Shown here piece after piece: positions 36,842 to 46,136 of a stretch of DNA of 64,000 nucleotides. The stretch is from assembly GCA_965268675.1 (NCBI GenBank), contig OZ254179.1, positions 248,001 through 312,000 of the forward strand, given 5' to 3'. Numbering within the stretch: the first letter of the stretch is position 1; each line of letters starts with the position of its first letter. A model generated the notes under the pieces. That model had not been told where the DNA came from, did no database searches, and worked only from the letters and a program-made list of their open reading frames with translations. The translations under genes and the position numbers were made by a program. Source of the stretch: AAA044-D11 sp009705075. Its GTDB lineage: Bacteria; Actinomycetota; Actinomycetes; Nanopelagicales; Nanopelagicaceae.

Positions 36842-37021
36842 ATGGCCGCCATGAAACCTCGTACTGGTGATGGACCCATGGAAGTCACGAAGGAAGCTCG
36901 CAGTTTTGTGATGCGAATCCCGCTTGAAGGCGGCGGACGTTTAGTTGTTGAGTTAAATGTTGAAGAAGCAACAAATCTCGGTAATGCGTTACAGGCAGCG
37001 GTATCCCTTGTTAAGAAGTAA
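36842..37021 (+). CDS. DUF3117 domain protein
   Basis: A 59-residue protein read directly from the sequence. It starts MAAMKPRTGDGPMEVTKE and contains RIPLEGGGRLVVEL, which is the nearly invariant pattern of the actinobacterial DUF3117 family. Its function is unknown. AAGGAG lies 6 bases before the ATG, one of the clearest ribosome sites in the window. pepA starts 32 bases later. Confidence 0.9.
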   Translation: MAAMKPRTGDGPMEVTKEARSFVMRIPLEGGGRLVVELNVEEATNLGNALQAAVSLVKK

Positions 37022-37053
37022 TTAGCTCTGCCCATATCGGATTTACCACTACC

Positions 37054-38556
37054 GTGAAACTTGCACCAACAATTAGCTGCATCGCACAAACTGATCTTGA
37101 TTTCTCTAAATTTGATGCAATTGCAGTTCCAATTCTAAAAACGGAACTTGGCATAGAAGTTAGCAATAGCAAAATAGCCAAACTTATTGTTAAAAACTTT
37201 GATATTGATATAACTGCTCTACTCGCAAATTGGCCAGATGCAACAGCAAAAGCTGGAGAACTAATTGAAGTTCCAGTTAGTTCTGAGCACACGGCTTTAG
37301 CGCGAATCTACTTCGTAGGTTTAGGTGAAGGCACTGCAGATGATTTTCGAAAGGCAGGAGTAAGTCTTTCGCGCAAAGTTAAGAACTCTGGGAATCAAAT
37401 TTTAAATTACCTTGTAACGACAAAAAACGAAGTTAGAGTTCATGCGATTTCTTTGATCCTTGCTAGTTATTCTTGGTCGCAGAAAAGCCCACCAACAAAA
37501 GAATTAATGCCTGCACAATTCACATTAGTAGGAAATTTTGAAGGAGAGCTGGCAAGTGCCAGAGTTCTGGCAACTGGAGTATGGCGAGCACGCGATCTAA
37601 TTCATACCCCGTCAAATATAAAGAATCCGCTTTGGCTTGCCGAACAAGCGAATTCACTTGTAGAAAAGTCAAAATCTTCCGCCCTAAATATTGAGATCAA
37701 GAGTGGCGCTGCTCTGGAAAATTTTGGCGGCCTTCTTGCAGTAGGAAATTCTGCACCTAAGCCAGGGCCAAGAGTTGTACAGGTTTCTTATGAACCTAAA
37801 GAATCTAAAAATTGGCCACATGTAGTTCTAGTTGGCAAAGGAATCACCTTTGATACCGGAGGTGTTTCACTTAAACGTCCTTATGACACGATGATTGGAA
37901 TGAAGAGCGACATGTCCGGTGCAGCTGCCGTTCTTGCAACCGTCATCGCAATTGCAGATCTTGGTGCAGCTGCCCCAAAAGTTAGAGTTACGGCGCTCTT
38001 GATGTGCGCAGAAAACGCACTGTCATCGACATCGCAACGACCATCTGATGTGATTACTCATTTCGGTGGCACCACTGTTGAAGTTATAAATACAGATGCA
38101 GAAGGACGACTAGTGCTTGCAGATGGCCTGGCATTTGCAGATGAAAAACTTGATCCGGATTATTTAATTGATATCGCAACTCTTACCGGAGCTGCAACTC
38201 TAGGGTTAGGTCGCCAATATGCCGCGATGTACACGCGAGATGTATCACTTGCGCAAGACTTATACGATGCTGGTCAACGTATCGGTGAACGGGTTTGGCA
38301 TATGCCACTAATTGATGATTATAAAGTTGCACTTGAAAGTGAAATTGCAGATTTCAATCACACTGCAGAGAAACCAGATTTCAATGGTGGTTCAATTACT
38401 GCCGCGCTCTTCTTAGAACATTTTGCCGCGGATCGCAGGTGGGTTCATTTAGATATAGCTGGGCCTGCTCGATCTGAGAGCGATTCTGGCGAAAATCCAA
38501 AAGGCGGCACTGGCTTCGGCGTCAGATTGCTTACGGAGTGGTTGACTTCGCTATGA
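37054..38556 (+). CDS. pepA: Leucyl aminopeptidase (M17)
   Basis: A 500-residue two-zinc aminopeptidase that releases N-terminal residues from peptides in the cytosol. The catalytic domain has VGKGITFDTGGVSLK, MKSDMSGAAAVL and the signature NTDAEGRLVLADGL; the N-terminal third is the variable macro-like domain. It starts with GTG at 37054. It overlaps the methyltransferase gene as ATGA. Confidence 0.95.
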   Translation: MKLAPTISCIAQTDLDFSKFDAIAVPILKTELGIEVSNSKIAKLIVKNFDIDITALLANWPDATAKAGELIEVPVSSEHTALARIYFVGLGEGTADDFRKAGVSLSRKVKNSGNQILNYLVTTKNEVRVHAISLILASYSWSQKSPPTKELMPAQFTLVGNFEGELASARVLATGVWRARDLIHTPSNIKNPLWLAEQANSLVEKSKSSALNIEIKSGAALENFGGLLAVGNSAPKPGPRVVQVSYEPKESKNWPHVVLVGKGITFDTGGVSLKRPYDTMIGMKSDMSGAAAVLATVIAIADLGAAAPKVRVTALLMCAENALSSTSQRPSDVITHFGGTTVEVINTDAEGRLVLADGLAFADEKLDPDYLIDIATLTGAATLGLGRQYAAMYTRDVSLAQDLYDAGQRIGERVWHMPLIDDYKVALESEIADFNHTAEKPDFNGGSITAALFLEHFAADRRWVHLDIAGPARSESDSGENPKGGTGFGVRLLTEWLTSL

Positions 38557-39197
38557 CCATCGATGAGCCAAAGAATAATCGCGGCGATATGTCGGCTTTT
38601 GCTGAGAATTTTCCGCACGAAGATTTCTTTATGCAACAGGCCAGAAAGAATGGGGCAGAAGTCGGCGCTCCTGATCCAACTGTTGGGATCGGCGGCTTAA
38701 TCAATTTTGTAGTTGGCTTGATATCAGCAAGATCCATAGTTGAGATAGGAACCGGCTCTGGAGTCAGCGGACTCTGGATATTTAATGGAGCTCCTAAGGA
38801 TGCAACTTTTACTTCAATTGATTCCGAACGTGAACACTCAGCCAGCGCGAAAGAAATCTTCGAGGAAGCCGGAATTTCTGCCCAAAGATTCAGATTAATT
38901 ACAGGCAACATTATTGAAGTCGTTGGAAAATTAGCAGATTCGAATTATGACCTAGCGATTGTGAGATCTCCCAAAGATATGGTTGATGTAGTTCAAGAGA
39001 GTTTCCGGCTCTTAAAACCAAATGGAGTTTTAATTATTGATAATGCTCTCGATGGCGGCAAGGTTGCTGATCCCACACAACGGGACTTCGAAACTATTGC
39101 TCGTCGTGATTCCATTAAGGCAATTAAAGAGGATGCCAGGTGGAGTTCAACTATTCTTCCAATTGGCGGGGGCGCACTTGTCGCTCGTAAGATTTAG
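38553..39197 (+). CDS. O-methyltransferase family protein
   Basis: A 214-residue SAM-dependent methyltransferase similar to the caffeoyl-CoA/catechol type. It has the VEIGTGSGVSGLWI SAM motif, an acidic second strand ending SIDSEREH, and the LLKPNGVLIIDNALDGG segment. M. tuberculosis has a homologue (Rv1220c) in the same neighbourhood as htrA and tatB. The metal-site residues look reduced (IVRSPK where DADK is usual), so activity and substrate are uncertain. ATG 38553 overlaps the pepA stop. Confidence 0.85.
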   Translation: MTIDEPKNNRGDMSAFAENFPHEDFFMQQARKNGAEVGAPDPTVGIGGLINFVVGLISARSIVEIGTGSGVSGLWIFNGAPKDATFTSIDSEREHSASAKEIFEEAGISAQRFRLITGNIIEVVGKLADSNYDLAIVRSPKDMVDVVQESFRLLKPNGVLIIDNALDGGKVADPTQRDFETIARRDSIKAIKEDARWSSTILPIGGGALVARKI

Positions 39198-39199
39198 TT

Positions 39200-40336
39200 A
39201 TGTCTGAAACTCCAAATACACCTTGGTGGATTTCTGAGCATCCAGTAGTAACAGCTCAGGAGCTTAAGAAGCGAAACACTAGAACTGTGAGCTTTGGAAT
39301 TGCTGTTGCAATGGCGCTTATTGCTGGGATAGTTGGAAGTATTGCCGGTCGTACCTCTGCAAATCTAGATTCAAAAACTAATTTAGTTTCAACTAAGAGC
39401 GTGATCGAACGAAAACCAGATTCAATTGCAGGAATCGCAGCACGGGTATCGCCTTCGGTGGTTTCAATTGATGTTCGAAGTGGTCAAACCGGGGGTTCTG
39501 GCTCTGGATTCTTCCTCGATAGTTCCGGACACATTCTGACAAATAATCATGTTATTTCACTTGCTGCAACGAGAGGTGCAAAAATCTCAGTGCAGCTAGC
39601 AAATGGTAAAACTTATGATGCAAAGTTAATTGGCCGAGATGTTTCATATGACCTAGCCGTAATAAAAATTCAAGTTACAGATGCTCCAGCACTTCAACTT
39701 GGTAATAGTGATGATGTGCAAGTGGGGGATGGGGTAATCGCAATTGGATCACCACTTGGCTTAACGGGAACTGTTACTTCTGGAATCATTAGTGCGAAGA
39801 ATCGACCAGTTACATCTGGTGGTGGAACAAGCGAGAGTTCATTTATAAATGCAATTCAAACTGATGCTGCTATTAATCCTGGAAATTCTGGTGGTCCGCT
39901 TGTTGATTTAGCAGGCGCAGTAATTGGAATAAATTCAGCGATTGCAACTACTGATTCCGGCTTTGGTGGTCAGAGTGGTTCAATTGGGTTAGGTTTCGCG
40001 ATTCCAATTAATCAAGCGCGCAAAACTGCAGATCAATTAATAAAAAATGGAACCTCAACCTATCCAATTATGGGTGTTTCACTCGATACGCGGTACAACG
40101 GTATCGGTGCAAAGATCGCAGAAGAAAGCGGTGCAGTAAGTGTTGGAGGCCCTGCTGAAGGTGCAGGCATTAAGCCAGGCGATGTAATTATTGAGATTGA
40201 TGGGAAGAGTATTGCTACGGCAGATGAAGCTATTGTCACAGTTCGCTCCCATAGCGTTGGAGAGCGGATTAAAGTGAAGTTTCAACGCGATGGCGTCACA
40301 AAGGAAGTCTCACTAAAACTCATCGCAGCAAAGTAA
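39200..40336 (+). CDS. htrA: Membrane-anchored HtrA-like serine protease with PDZ domain
   Basis: A 378-residue protease with a short cytosolic N-terminus, one membrane span (about 31-50), a trypsin-like domain and a C-terminal PDZ domain (SVGGPAEGAGIKPGDVIIEIDGK). The catalytic triad is His117 in TNNHVI, Asp151 in YDLAVIK and Ser230 in NPGNSGGPL. It should degrade misfolded proteins outside the membrane. In mycobacteria sigE and its anti-sigma gene sit just before htrA; here the methyltransferase gene adjoins it directly with a 2-base gap. Confidence 0.94.
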   Translation: MSETPNTPWWISEHPVVTAQELKKRNTRTVSFGIAVAMALIAGIVGSIAGRTSANLDSKTNLVSTKSVIERKPDSIAGIAARVSPSVVSIDVRSGQTGGSGSGFFLDSSGHILTNNHVISLAATRGAKISVQLANGKTYDAKLIGRDVSYDLAVIKIQVTDAPALQLGNSDDVQVGDGVIAIGSPLGLTGTVTSGIISAKNRPVTSGGGTSESSFINAIQTDAAINPGNSGGPLVDLAGAVIGINSAIATTDSGFGGQSGSIGLGFAIPINQARKTADQLIKNGTSTYPIMGVSLDTRYNGIGAKIAEESGAVSVGGPAEGAGIKPGDVIIEIDGKSIATADEAIVTVRSHSVGERIKVKFQRDGVTKEVSLKLIAAK

Positions 40337-40348
40337 TCGCCTTACCTA

Positions 40349-40354
40349 TAGGAT
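40349..40354 (+). promoter_or_regulatory. Leaderless-type -10 of tatB
   Basis: TAGGAT ends 6 bases before the ATG at 40361. Its AGGA could also serve as a weak ribosome site on a longer mRNA. Confidence 0.4.
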
Positions 40355-40360
40355 TTGAAA

Positions 40361-40666
40361 ATGTTCGGAATCGGTGGCGGTGAATTTATAGCACTCGTGT
40401 TATTTGCCTTGCTTCTCATTGGCCCAGATAAACTCCCGCAATTTTCGGCAGATTCTGCGAGGTTTATCCGTAAGGTACGCGATATCGCACAAGGTGCCAC
40501 CAAAGATTTGCGTGAAAATCTCGGGCCCGGATACGAAGACCTTAAAGTTACAGATTTGCATCCAAAGAAATTTATAACAAAGCATATAAATGAAGTCTTA
40601 GCCGAACCCAATGCGCAGATTGATGAACTTAAAAAATCTGCCAAAATAGATCCGGATCTCCTATGA
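40361..40666 (+). CDS. tatB: Twin-arginine translocase subunit TatB
   Basis: A 101-residue protein with one N-terminal membrane span preceded by MFGIGGGEF and followed by IGPDKLPQF and an amphipathic helix, the TatA/B pattern. The Glu at position 8 and its place between htrA and mrp favour TatB over TatA. tatA and tatC are not in the window. It overlaps mrp as ATGA. Confidence 0.85.
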   Translation: MFGIGGGEFIALVLFALLLIGPDKLPQFSADSARFIRKVRDIAQGATKDLRENLGPGYEDLKVTDLHPKKFITKHINEVLAEPNAQIDELKKSAKIDPDLL

Positions 40667-41787
40667 GCAATGATGTAATCACAAAGATAAATACCGCACT
40701 TCAAGGGGTATCAGATCCAGAACTTCATCGGCCACTGCCTGAATTAGGAATGGTGCAATCAGTAGATTTCAAGGATGGAATCGCTGCCATAACTATTCTT
40801 CTGACAATCTCTGGCTGTCCAATGCGTGACCGGCTACAGAAAGATATTTCGGATTCACTTGAATCGATCCCTGAAGTTAAATCCTTGGATCTCACATTTG
40901 GTGTTATGAATGAAGAGCAGCGAAATAACGTAAAGAAATTGCTACATGGTGGCAAAGAGAAATTTATTCCATTTGCCCAACCAGACTCTTTAACAAGAGT
41001 GATTGGCATTGCATCAGGCAAAGGCGGAGTTGGGAAATCTTCAGTGACGGTAAACCTTGCAGTTGCAGCAGCACAAAAAGGATTTAAGGTTGGCATTTTG
41101 GATGCTGACGTTTATGGCCATTCAATTCCGAGGTTAATGGGAATTGTTGGCAAGCGCCCAACCGCAATCGATCAAACCTTTATTCCGGTAGAAGCATTTG
41201 GGGTAAAAGTTGTTTCCATGGAAATGTTTAAACCAGAACGTTCAGATGCTGTTGCCTTTCGTGGACCAATGCTTCATAAAGTTTTGGAACAATTATTGAG
41301 CGATGCTTATTGGGGAGACCTTGATTTGTTACTCCTTGATCTACCACCAGGAACCGGAGACATCGCGATTTCGCTAGGACAACTTCTTCCAGCATCTGAA
41401 ATTGTTGTCGTAACAACTCCACAGATTGCTGCTGCAGAAGTTTCAGAGCGCGCCGGCCGAATTGCACATCAATTAAAACAACACATAATTGGTGTAATCG
41501 AAAATATGTCAGATACCGCTTGTGCTAAATGTGGCGAGCCAATTGCCATTTTTGGAACGGGTGGCGGCCTTGAAACCGCTAAGCAATTATCTACTTTAGT
41601 TGGCAGCGATGTTGCCTTGATTGGCCAGATTCCATTTACGGCAGAACTTCGTGAGGGTGGCGATATTGGTCAGCCAATTGTTATCAGCGATCCAAAGTGT
41701 CCAGCAAGTGAATCTTTTGCAGCAATAGTCGAAAAGATAACGTTGCGCCCTAAGTCCCTAGTCGGAGTAAGGCTCTCGGTCTCCTAA
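40663..41787 (+). CDS. mrp: Mrp/ApbC family Fe-S cluster carrier ATPase
   Basis: A 374-residue protein with an N-terminal MIP18 (DUF59) domain (SDPELHRPLPELGMV, SGCPM) and a deviant Walker A ATPase domain, SGKGGVGKS at 118-126. A CAKC motif in the C-terminal part can bind a bridging Fe-S cluster between two subunits. It probably hands clusters to apoproteins. It ends 30 bases before the MgtE_N gene, which has its own promoter. Confidence 0.93.
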   Translation: MSNDVITKINTALQGVSDPELHRPLPELGMVQSVDFKDGIAAITILLTISGCPMRDRLQKDISDSLESIPEVKSLDLTFGVMNEEQRNNVKKLLHGGKEKFIPFAQPDSLTRVIGIASGKGGVGKSSVTVNLAVAAAQKGFKVGILDADVYGHSIPRLMGIVGKRPTAIDQTFIPVEAFGVKVVSMEMFKPERSDAVAFRGPMLHKVLEQLLSDAYWGDLDLLLLDLPPGTGDIAISLGQLLPASEIVVVTTPQIAAAEVSERAGRIAHQLKQHIIGVIENMSDTACAKCGEPIAIFGTGGGLETAKQLSTLVGSDVALIGQIPFTAELREGGDIGQPIVISDPKCPASESFAAIVEKITLRPKSLVGVRLSVS

Positions 41788-41805
41788 CTTCTTTGAGACA
41801 TCGCC

Positions 41806-41811
41806 TAAGAT
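41806..41811 (+). promoter_or_regulatory. Leaderless-type -10 of the MgtE_N gene
   Basis: TAAGAT ends 6 bases before the ATG at 41818. There is no ribosome site. Confidence 0.5.
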
Positions 41812-41817
41812 TGGGCC

Positions 41818-43155
41818 ATGAAAACGCCACCAGTAACCAGCATCAATACGGTGGCAAGAAGGCTTGCAGGTCGAAGTGAGCTAGTTCTACAACGTAAAAA
41901 TATTCGTGAGTCTTTAGTCTCGGTCGCTGGTCTAATTGGTCGCCCAGTTAAATACCAAGGTGGAAAAGAAATTGGTCGCCTAGTTGATGTAGTTGTTAGA
42001 CATGGTGAGGATTCATATCCACCAGTTTCAGGGTTAATTGTAAAAGTTGGTCAGAGCAAGTCATTTATTGATGGTGCAAGAATTGCGAAGCTAACCCAGA
42101 ATGAAATTCAACTTTCAAGTGCCAAAGTTGACCTTACTGAATTCATAAGACGTGATGGTGAATCGCTTCTTGATGCTGACGTCTTGGATCACCAAATTGT
42201 TGATGTTAATGGACTTCGCGTAGTTCGCTCATCTGATCTTTATTTAGCGCCCCTTGATCGTGAAATCCGAGTCGTCGGTGTAGATATTTCGTTTAAAGCT
42301 TTTATCCGCAGAATTTTTCCTGGTGCGCTTGGTCGTGGACCAATTCCTGAACATGTAATTGATTGGGCTAACGTTGCATCACTTGCACATGGAACAGGAG
42401 TTGTACGTTCTACCGAATCGCGTGCCGCACTTGGCCAACTTCGCCCGGCAGATTTAGCGGATTTAATTGAAGACTTAGCCGGCCGAGAACGAAGCGCGCT
42501 TATTGAAATGCTTGATCCAGATCTTGCAGCAGATGCACTCGAAGAAATGGAAGATGATGAATTGCAAGGGTTGCTCAGAGGCTTATCTGCTGAGCGGTCA
42601 GCGTCATTGATTTCTAGAATGGAACCTGATGAAGGTGCCGAAGTTCTTCGTGACTTAGATGATGATCACCGAGAAAGTATTTTCATGGAGATGGATACTT
42701 CTGTAGCGAAGCAACTCCGTAAACTCGTTGAATTTGATGAGACTCTTGCTGGTGGAATCATGACTTCTCATATGTTGATTACGCACGAGGCAGATACTGT
42801 CGGATCTGCGCTAAAGCTATTGGTTGAACATAAAAGCCGTGATATTTCAGATGGCGTTGTCGTTGTAGATGGCAAAGGTAAGTTGCTTGATCACATTCAA
42901 ATTATTGAGTTAATTGCCGCTAAGCCAAGTGCCACGCTATCTTCATTAATGGGCCCGCCCTATCCAACATCGGTAAACATCAATACCAGACTTGATGAAG
43001 TAATTGATGAGTTTGCAAACAATCGTGGATCCTCAATCATTGTTGTTGACGAGAAGAATAAACCTGTTGGCAGAATTCTTGCCGATGACCTGGTTGACGC
43101 TCTGGCTTCACTTTCCAATTCAGCAGGCTTCGCCCAAGGAAGTGGTGCGCTCTAA
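41818..43155 (+). CDS. PRC-barrel / MgtE N-domain / CBS protein without transporter domain
   Basis: A 445-residue soluble protein. Residues about 35-165 hold PRC-barrel-like segments (LIGRPVKYQGGKEIGRLVDVV). Residues about 205-300 match the MgtE N-terminal helical domain (LGQLRPADLADLIEDL, LDPDLAADALEEMEDDE). Residues about 310-435 form a CBS pair (GGIMTSHMLITHEAD, GSSIIVVDEKNKPVGRIL). In MgtE these domains sense cytosolic Mg2+ and close the channel, but here no membrane spans follow. The next gene, overlapping as TAATG, is an Nramp-type permease, so this is probably its Mg2+-sensing partner. M. tuberculosis has a similar protein (Rv1232c). Confidence 0.88.
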   Translation: MKTPPVTSINTVARRLAGRSELVLQRKNIRESLVSVAGLIGRPVKYQGGKEIGRLVDVVVRHGEDSYPPVSGLIVKVGQSKSFIDGARIAKLTQNEIQLSSAKVDLTEFIRRDGESLLDADVLDHQIVDVNGLRVVRSSDLYLAPLDREIRVVGVDISFKAFIRRIFPGALGRGPIPEHVIDWANVASLAHGTGVVRSTESRAALGQLRPADLADLIEDLAGRERSALIEMLDPDLAADALEEMEDDELQGLLRGLSAERSASLISRMEPDEGAEVLRDLDDDHRESIFMEMDTSVAKQLRKLVEFDETLAGGIMTSHMLITHEADTVGSALKLLVEHKSRDISDGVVVVDGKGKLLDHIQIIELIAAKPSATLSSLMGPPYPTSVNINTRLDEVIDEFANNRGSSIIVVDEKNKPVGRILADDLVDALASLSNSAGFAQGSGAL

Positions 43156-44399
43156 TGGCCACAAAGCAAAGTATTTCTCCGAAGAAAATTCGAATTGCCG
43201 CACTCTTAGCAGTCATGGGGCCCGGAGTTATTGCTGGGCTATCCGATGATGATCCCGCAGGTATTACCACTTACTCCGTACTTGGCGCGAAGTATGGTTA
43301 CCAACTTCTCTGGGTTTTAGTTGCCTCAACTGCGGCGCTAATCATTTTCCAAGATCTCGGTGCGCGAATTGGAGTCGTAACTCGTCAAGGAATGATTGGT
43401 TTAATTCGCCAAAAATATGGTGCAAGATCTGGAACCTTAAGTGCCGGTGCACTTATTCTGGCAAACATTGGAACCATGACTGCGGAATTTGCGGGTATCG
43501 CGGCGGCTGGCCAAATTTTTGGCGTAAGTAAATATGTTTCTGTGCCAATTGCCGCACTGCTCGTTTCATTTCTAGTGCTTCGGAATTCTTTCTCTAGAGT
43601 GGAGAAAATATTCTTCCTGATTTCAGGTGTATTCATCGCCTATGTTATTGCTGGGTTTATGTCGCATCCTGATTGGGGAAGTGCGCTTCATGGAGCAGTT
43701 GTTCCGAGCATGCCATTCACGCAAGATGCCGTTTTTATCGCCACTGCGACTTTTGGTACAACTTTGGCGCCTTGGGGATTGGCATTTATTCAATCGTATG
43801 CTGTAGATAAACGTTTAACGCGTGATGATTTAAAACTTCTTCGAGTAGATGTTTGGACTGGATCAATTCTTACTGGAGTTATCGGCTTCTTTGTTGTTGT
43901 CACATGCGCCGCAACTCTTAATAAAAATGGAATTCAGATTAATGACGCGGCAGATGCAGCAAAAGCGTTAGAACCGCTTGCAGGCACGCTCGCTAAAGAG
44001 CTATTTGCTATTGGTTTGATTGGAGCAGCGCTTCTTGCTGCTTCGATCTTGCCGCTATCAACTGCTTATTCCGTCAGCGACCTAACAGGTAGACCTGCAG
44101 CTCTCGATGACTCGCCAAGAGAAGCACCACTCTTCTATGCAACATTTGCCGTCATAACAACGCTCAGCGCGATTTTGATTTTAATTCCAGGAGCGCCACT
44201 AATTAAGATTTTAGTTTTCACCCAGATTTTGAATGCAGTTTTGCTCCTTCCGCTTCTTATATATATGTATGGAATATCAAGAGATGAACGCCTAATGGGT
44301 GAATTTACTTCTACTCGAACAATGCGATTTGTTTATGGCTTAATCATTACAATTGTTGCAATTGCTGTTAGCTGCATGCTCTGGTTTACCTTTAATTGA
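43155..44399 (+). CDS. Nramp-type divalent metal permease with altered metal-site motifs
   Basis: A 414-residue membrane protein with about 11 spans and the Nramp layout. In the first span the family motif DPGN reads DPAG (33-36), after an acidic DDD run. In the sixth span the MPH-type motif reads LAPWG, so the metal-binding methionine is replaced by Ala205 and the histidine by Trp207. Loss of the methionine is what separates Nramp-related Mg2+ transporters from Mn2+/Fe2+ carriers. Coupling to an MgtE sensor-domain protein supports Mg2+ as substrate; this is inference. Its stop overlaps the next start as TGATG. Confidence 0.88.
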   Translation: MATKQSISPKKIRIAALLAVMGPGVIAGLSDDDPAGITTYSVLGAKYGYQLLWVLVASTAALIIFQDLGARIGVVTRQGMIGLIRQKYGARSGTLSAGALILANIGTMTAEFAGIAAAGQIFGVSKYVSVPIAALLVSFLVLRNSFSRVEKIFFLISGVFIAYVIAGFMSHPDWGSALHGAVVPSMPFTQDAVFIATATFGTTLAPWGLAFIQSYAVDKRLTRDDLKLLRVDVWTGSILTGVIGFFVVVTCAATLNKNGIQINDAADAAKALEPLAGTLAKELFAIGLIGAALLAASILPLSTAYSVSDLTGRPAALDDSPREAPLFYATFAVITTLSAILILIPGAPLIKILVFTQILNAVLLLPLLIYMYGISRDERLMGEFTSTRTMRFVYGLIITIVAIAVSCMLWFTFN

Positions 44400-45298
44400 T
44401 GAGTAAACATGACCATACTGCGATTCCTGCAGCAAAAGATCTTGGCCTGCTAACACTAGGTGTAATTGGAGTTGGAACTTCAGGTCCAATAATTGCTACA
44501 AGTACGATGCCAGTCCCATCACTAATTTTTTGGCGAAATCTGGGCGGCGCATTGTTGATGGCGCCCTTCGCAATTAGAAATAAAGAGTGGAAGACAGGTT
44601 CGCAGCGGCGGGCAATTCTCTTGTCTAGCGGCGCAGGATTCTTGCTAGCGATGCACTTCATCTGTTTCTTTCTGGCAATGCGATTTACCAGCGTTGCCGC
44701 CGGTACAGCACTTGCCGCGCTCCAACCTATTTTTACCGCCTTCTATTTCAAGATGCGGGGCGGAGAGATTTCAAGGAGAGCGTGGGGCGGAATGTTTATT
44801 GCCTTTCTCTCAGTTCTTTTGATAACTGGAATTGATTTCCAAATTAGCTTACGTAACTTTGCTGGGGATTTATTGGCGCTTCTTGGCGCCGCACTTGCAG
44901 CGGGGTACATGCTGATTGGTTCGAAGGCGCAACAAAATCTCTCAACTTCAACCTATACGAGCGTTTGTTATTTAACTTGTTCAATAACGGCTTTGATAGT
45001 CACTATCGCAACCGGAACTCAGTATCTACATTTTGTAGCTCGGGAATGGTGGCTGGTAATTTCCCTAATTCTTGGCGCTCAAATTCTTGGTCACACTATG
45101 TTCAATATTGCCCTACGCCGAGTTTCTCCAGTATTCGTTGCTTTGATCGTCTTTTTCGAAGTTCCGGTAAGTGCAGTAATTGCATTTTTCTGGTTAGACC
45201 AAATTCCACCTGCCGGAATAATCCCTGGAATTGTCGGACTGCTGATTGGTTGCGGCATCTTTGTTTCAAGAGCGAAAGTGGTCCCAATAAATGATTGA
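44399..45298 (+). CDS. EamA/DMT family transporter
   Basis: A 300-residue membrane protein with ten predicted spans in two EamA repeats (first ending near FKMRGGEISRR, second beginning at the FAGDLLALLGAALAAGYM segment). Each repeat ends with the usual proline-containing helix (AALQPIFTAF, FFEVPVSAVIAFFWL). The substrate is unknown. ATG 44399 overlaps the permease stop. Confidence 0.88.
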   Translation: MSKHDHTAIPAAKDLGLLTLGVIGVGTSGPIIATSTMPVPSLIFWRNLGGALLMAPFAIRNKEWKTGSQRRAILLSSGAGFLLAMHFICFFLAMRFTSVAAGTALAALQPIFTAFYFKMRGGEISRRAWGGMFIAFLSVLLITGIDFQISLRNFAGDLLALLGAALAAGYMLIGSKAQQNLSTSTYTSVCYLTCSITALIVTIATGTQYLHFVAREWWLVISLILGAQILGHTMFNIALRRVSPVFVALIVFFEVPVSAVIAFFWLDQIPPAGIIPGIVGLLIGCGIFVSRAKVVPIND

Positions 45299-46136
45299 TC
45301 TACATACGCATTCCTCTGCGAGTGATGGCACCGATACTCCACGTGAGTTAATTAATAAGGCCATGGCTCGCGGAATCACAGTTCTAGGACTTATGGATCA
45401 CGACACGGTTGCAGGTTGGGATGAGGCAATCGAATACCTTCGTCCAGGTCTCTCTTTAGTTCTGGGTTCGGAAATATCAGCACAAACAGCAGATGGAATT
45501 AGCGTGCATATGTTGGGTGCACTTTTTGATCGAGAGAACAAACCATTAATGGAGGCCTTAGCCAAGACGCGCGAGAGTCGATTTGGGCGAATGGAGAAAA
45601 TCATTGGCAGATTAAGTGAGGTTGGTGTTGAAATTTCAATCGAAGAAGTCCTTGCTCAACTTTCTGATGGCGCAACCCTTGGTCGCCCCCATCTTGCCGA
45701 TGCTTTAGTAGTGAAGAAAGTTGTAAAGAGCCGGGATGAGGCCTTTGAATTGTATTTAAGCAATAATTCAAAATTCTATGTTGCACATTATGCTCCAACA
45801 CCTGAAGAGGCTATCGGTTTGATTAAGGACGCCGGAGGAGTTGCGGTTATCGCGCATCCACTTGCTTCGCTTCGAGGACGCATAGTTTCAATTGAAAGCT
45901 TCAAGTCAATGGTAGATGCTGGTCTTGATGGGATAGAAGTTTCACATCGTGATCAAACACCGGATGCCCAAGAATTACTCGCCAAGATAGTTAAGCAGTA
46001 TGGCATCATTGCTACTGGTTCCAGTGACTATCACGGCACTGGAAAGTTAAATGAATTAGCTGAGTTCACGACTAAGCCAGAGGATTTCCAAGCCCTAGAA
46101 GCTAGAGCTAATGCAAGAAGGGTGGTACGAAAATGA
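45291..46136 (+). CDS. PHP domain phosphoesterase (RNase AM/TrpH-like)
   Basis: A 281-residue metal-dependent phosphoesterase. It has the PHP motifs DLHTHSSASDGT, MDHDTVAGW, GSEIS, the later HPLA and the C-terminal GSSDYHG. Relatives such as E. coli RNase AM remove 5'-3' nucleotides from short RNA or act on 3',5'-bisphosphates. It overlaps the EamA gene by 8 bases and the MarC gene by 4. Confidence 0.9.
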   Translation: MIDLHTHSSASDGTDTPRELINKAMARGITVLGLMDHDTVAGWDEAIEYLRPGLSLVLGSEISAQTADGISVHMLGALFDRENKPLMEALAKTRESRFGRMEKIIGRLSEVGVEISIEEVLAQLSDGATLGRPHLADALVVKKVVKSRDEAFELYLSNNSKFYVAHYAPTPEEAIGLIKDAGGVAVIAHPLASLRGRIVSIESFKSMVDAGLDGIEVSHRDQTPDAQELLAKIVKQYGIIATGSSDYHGTGKLNELAEFTTKPEDFQALEARANARRVVRK

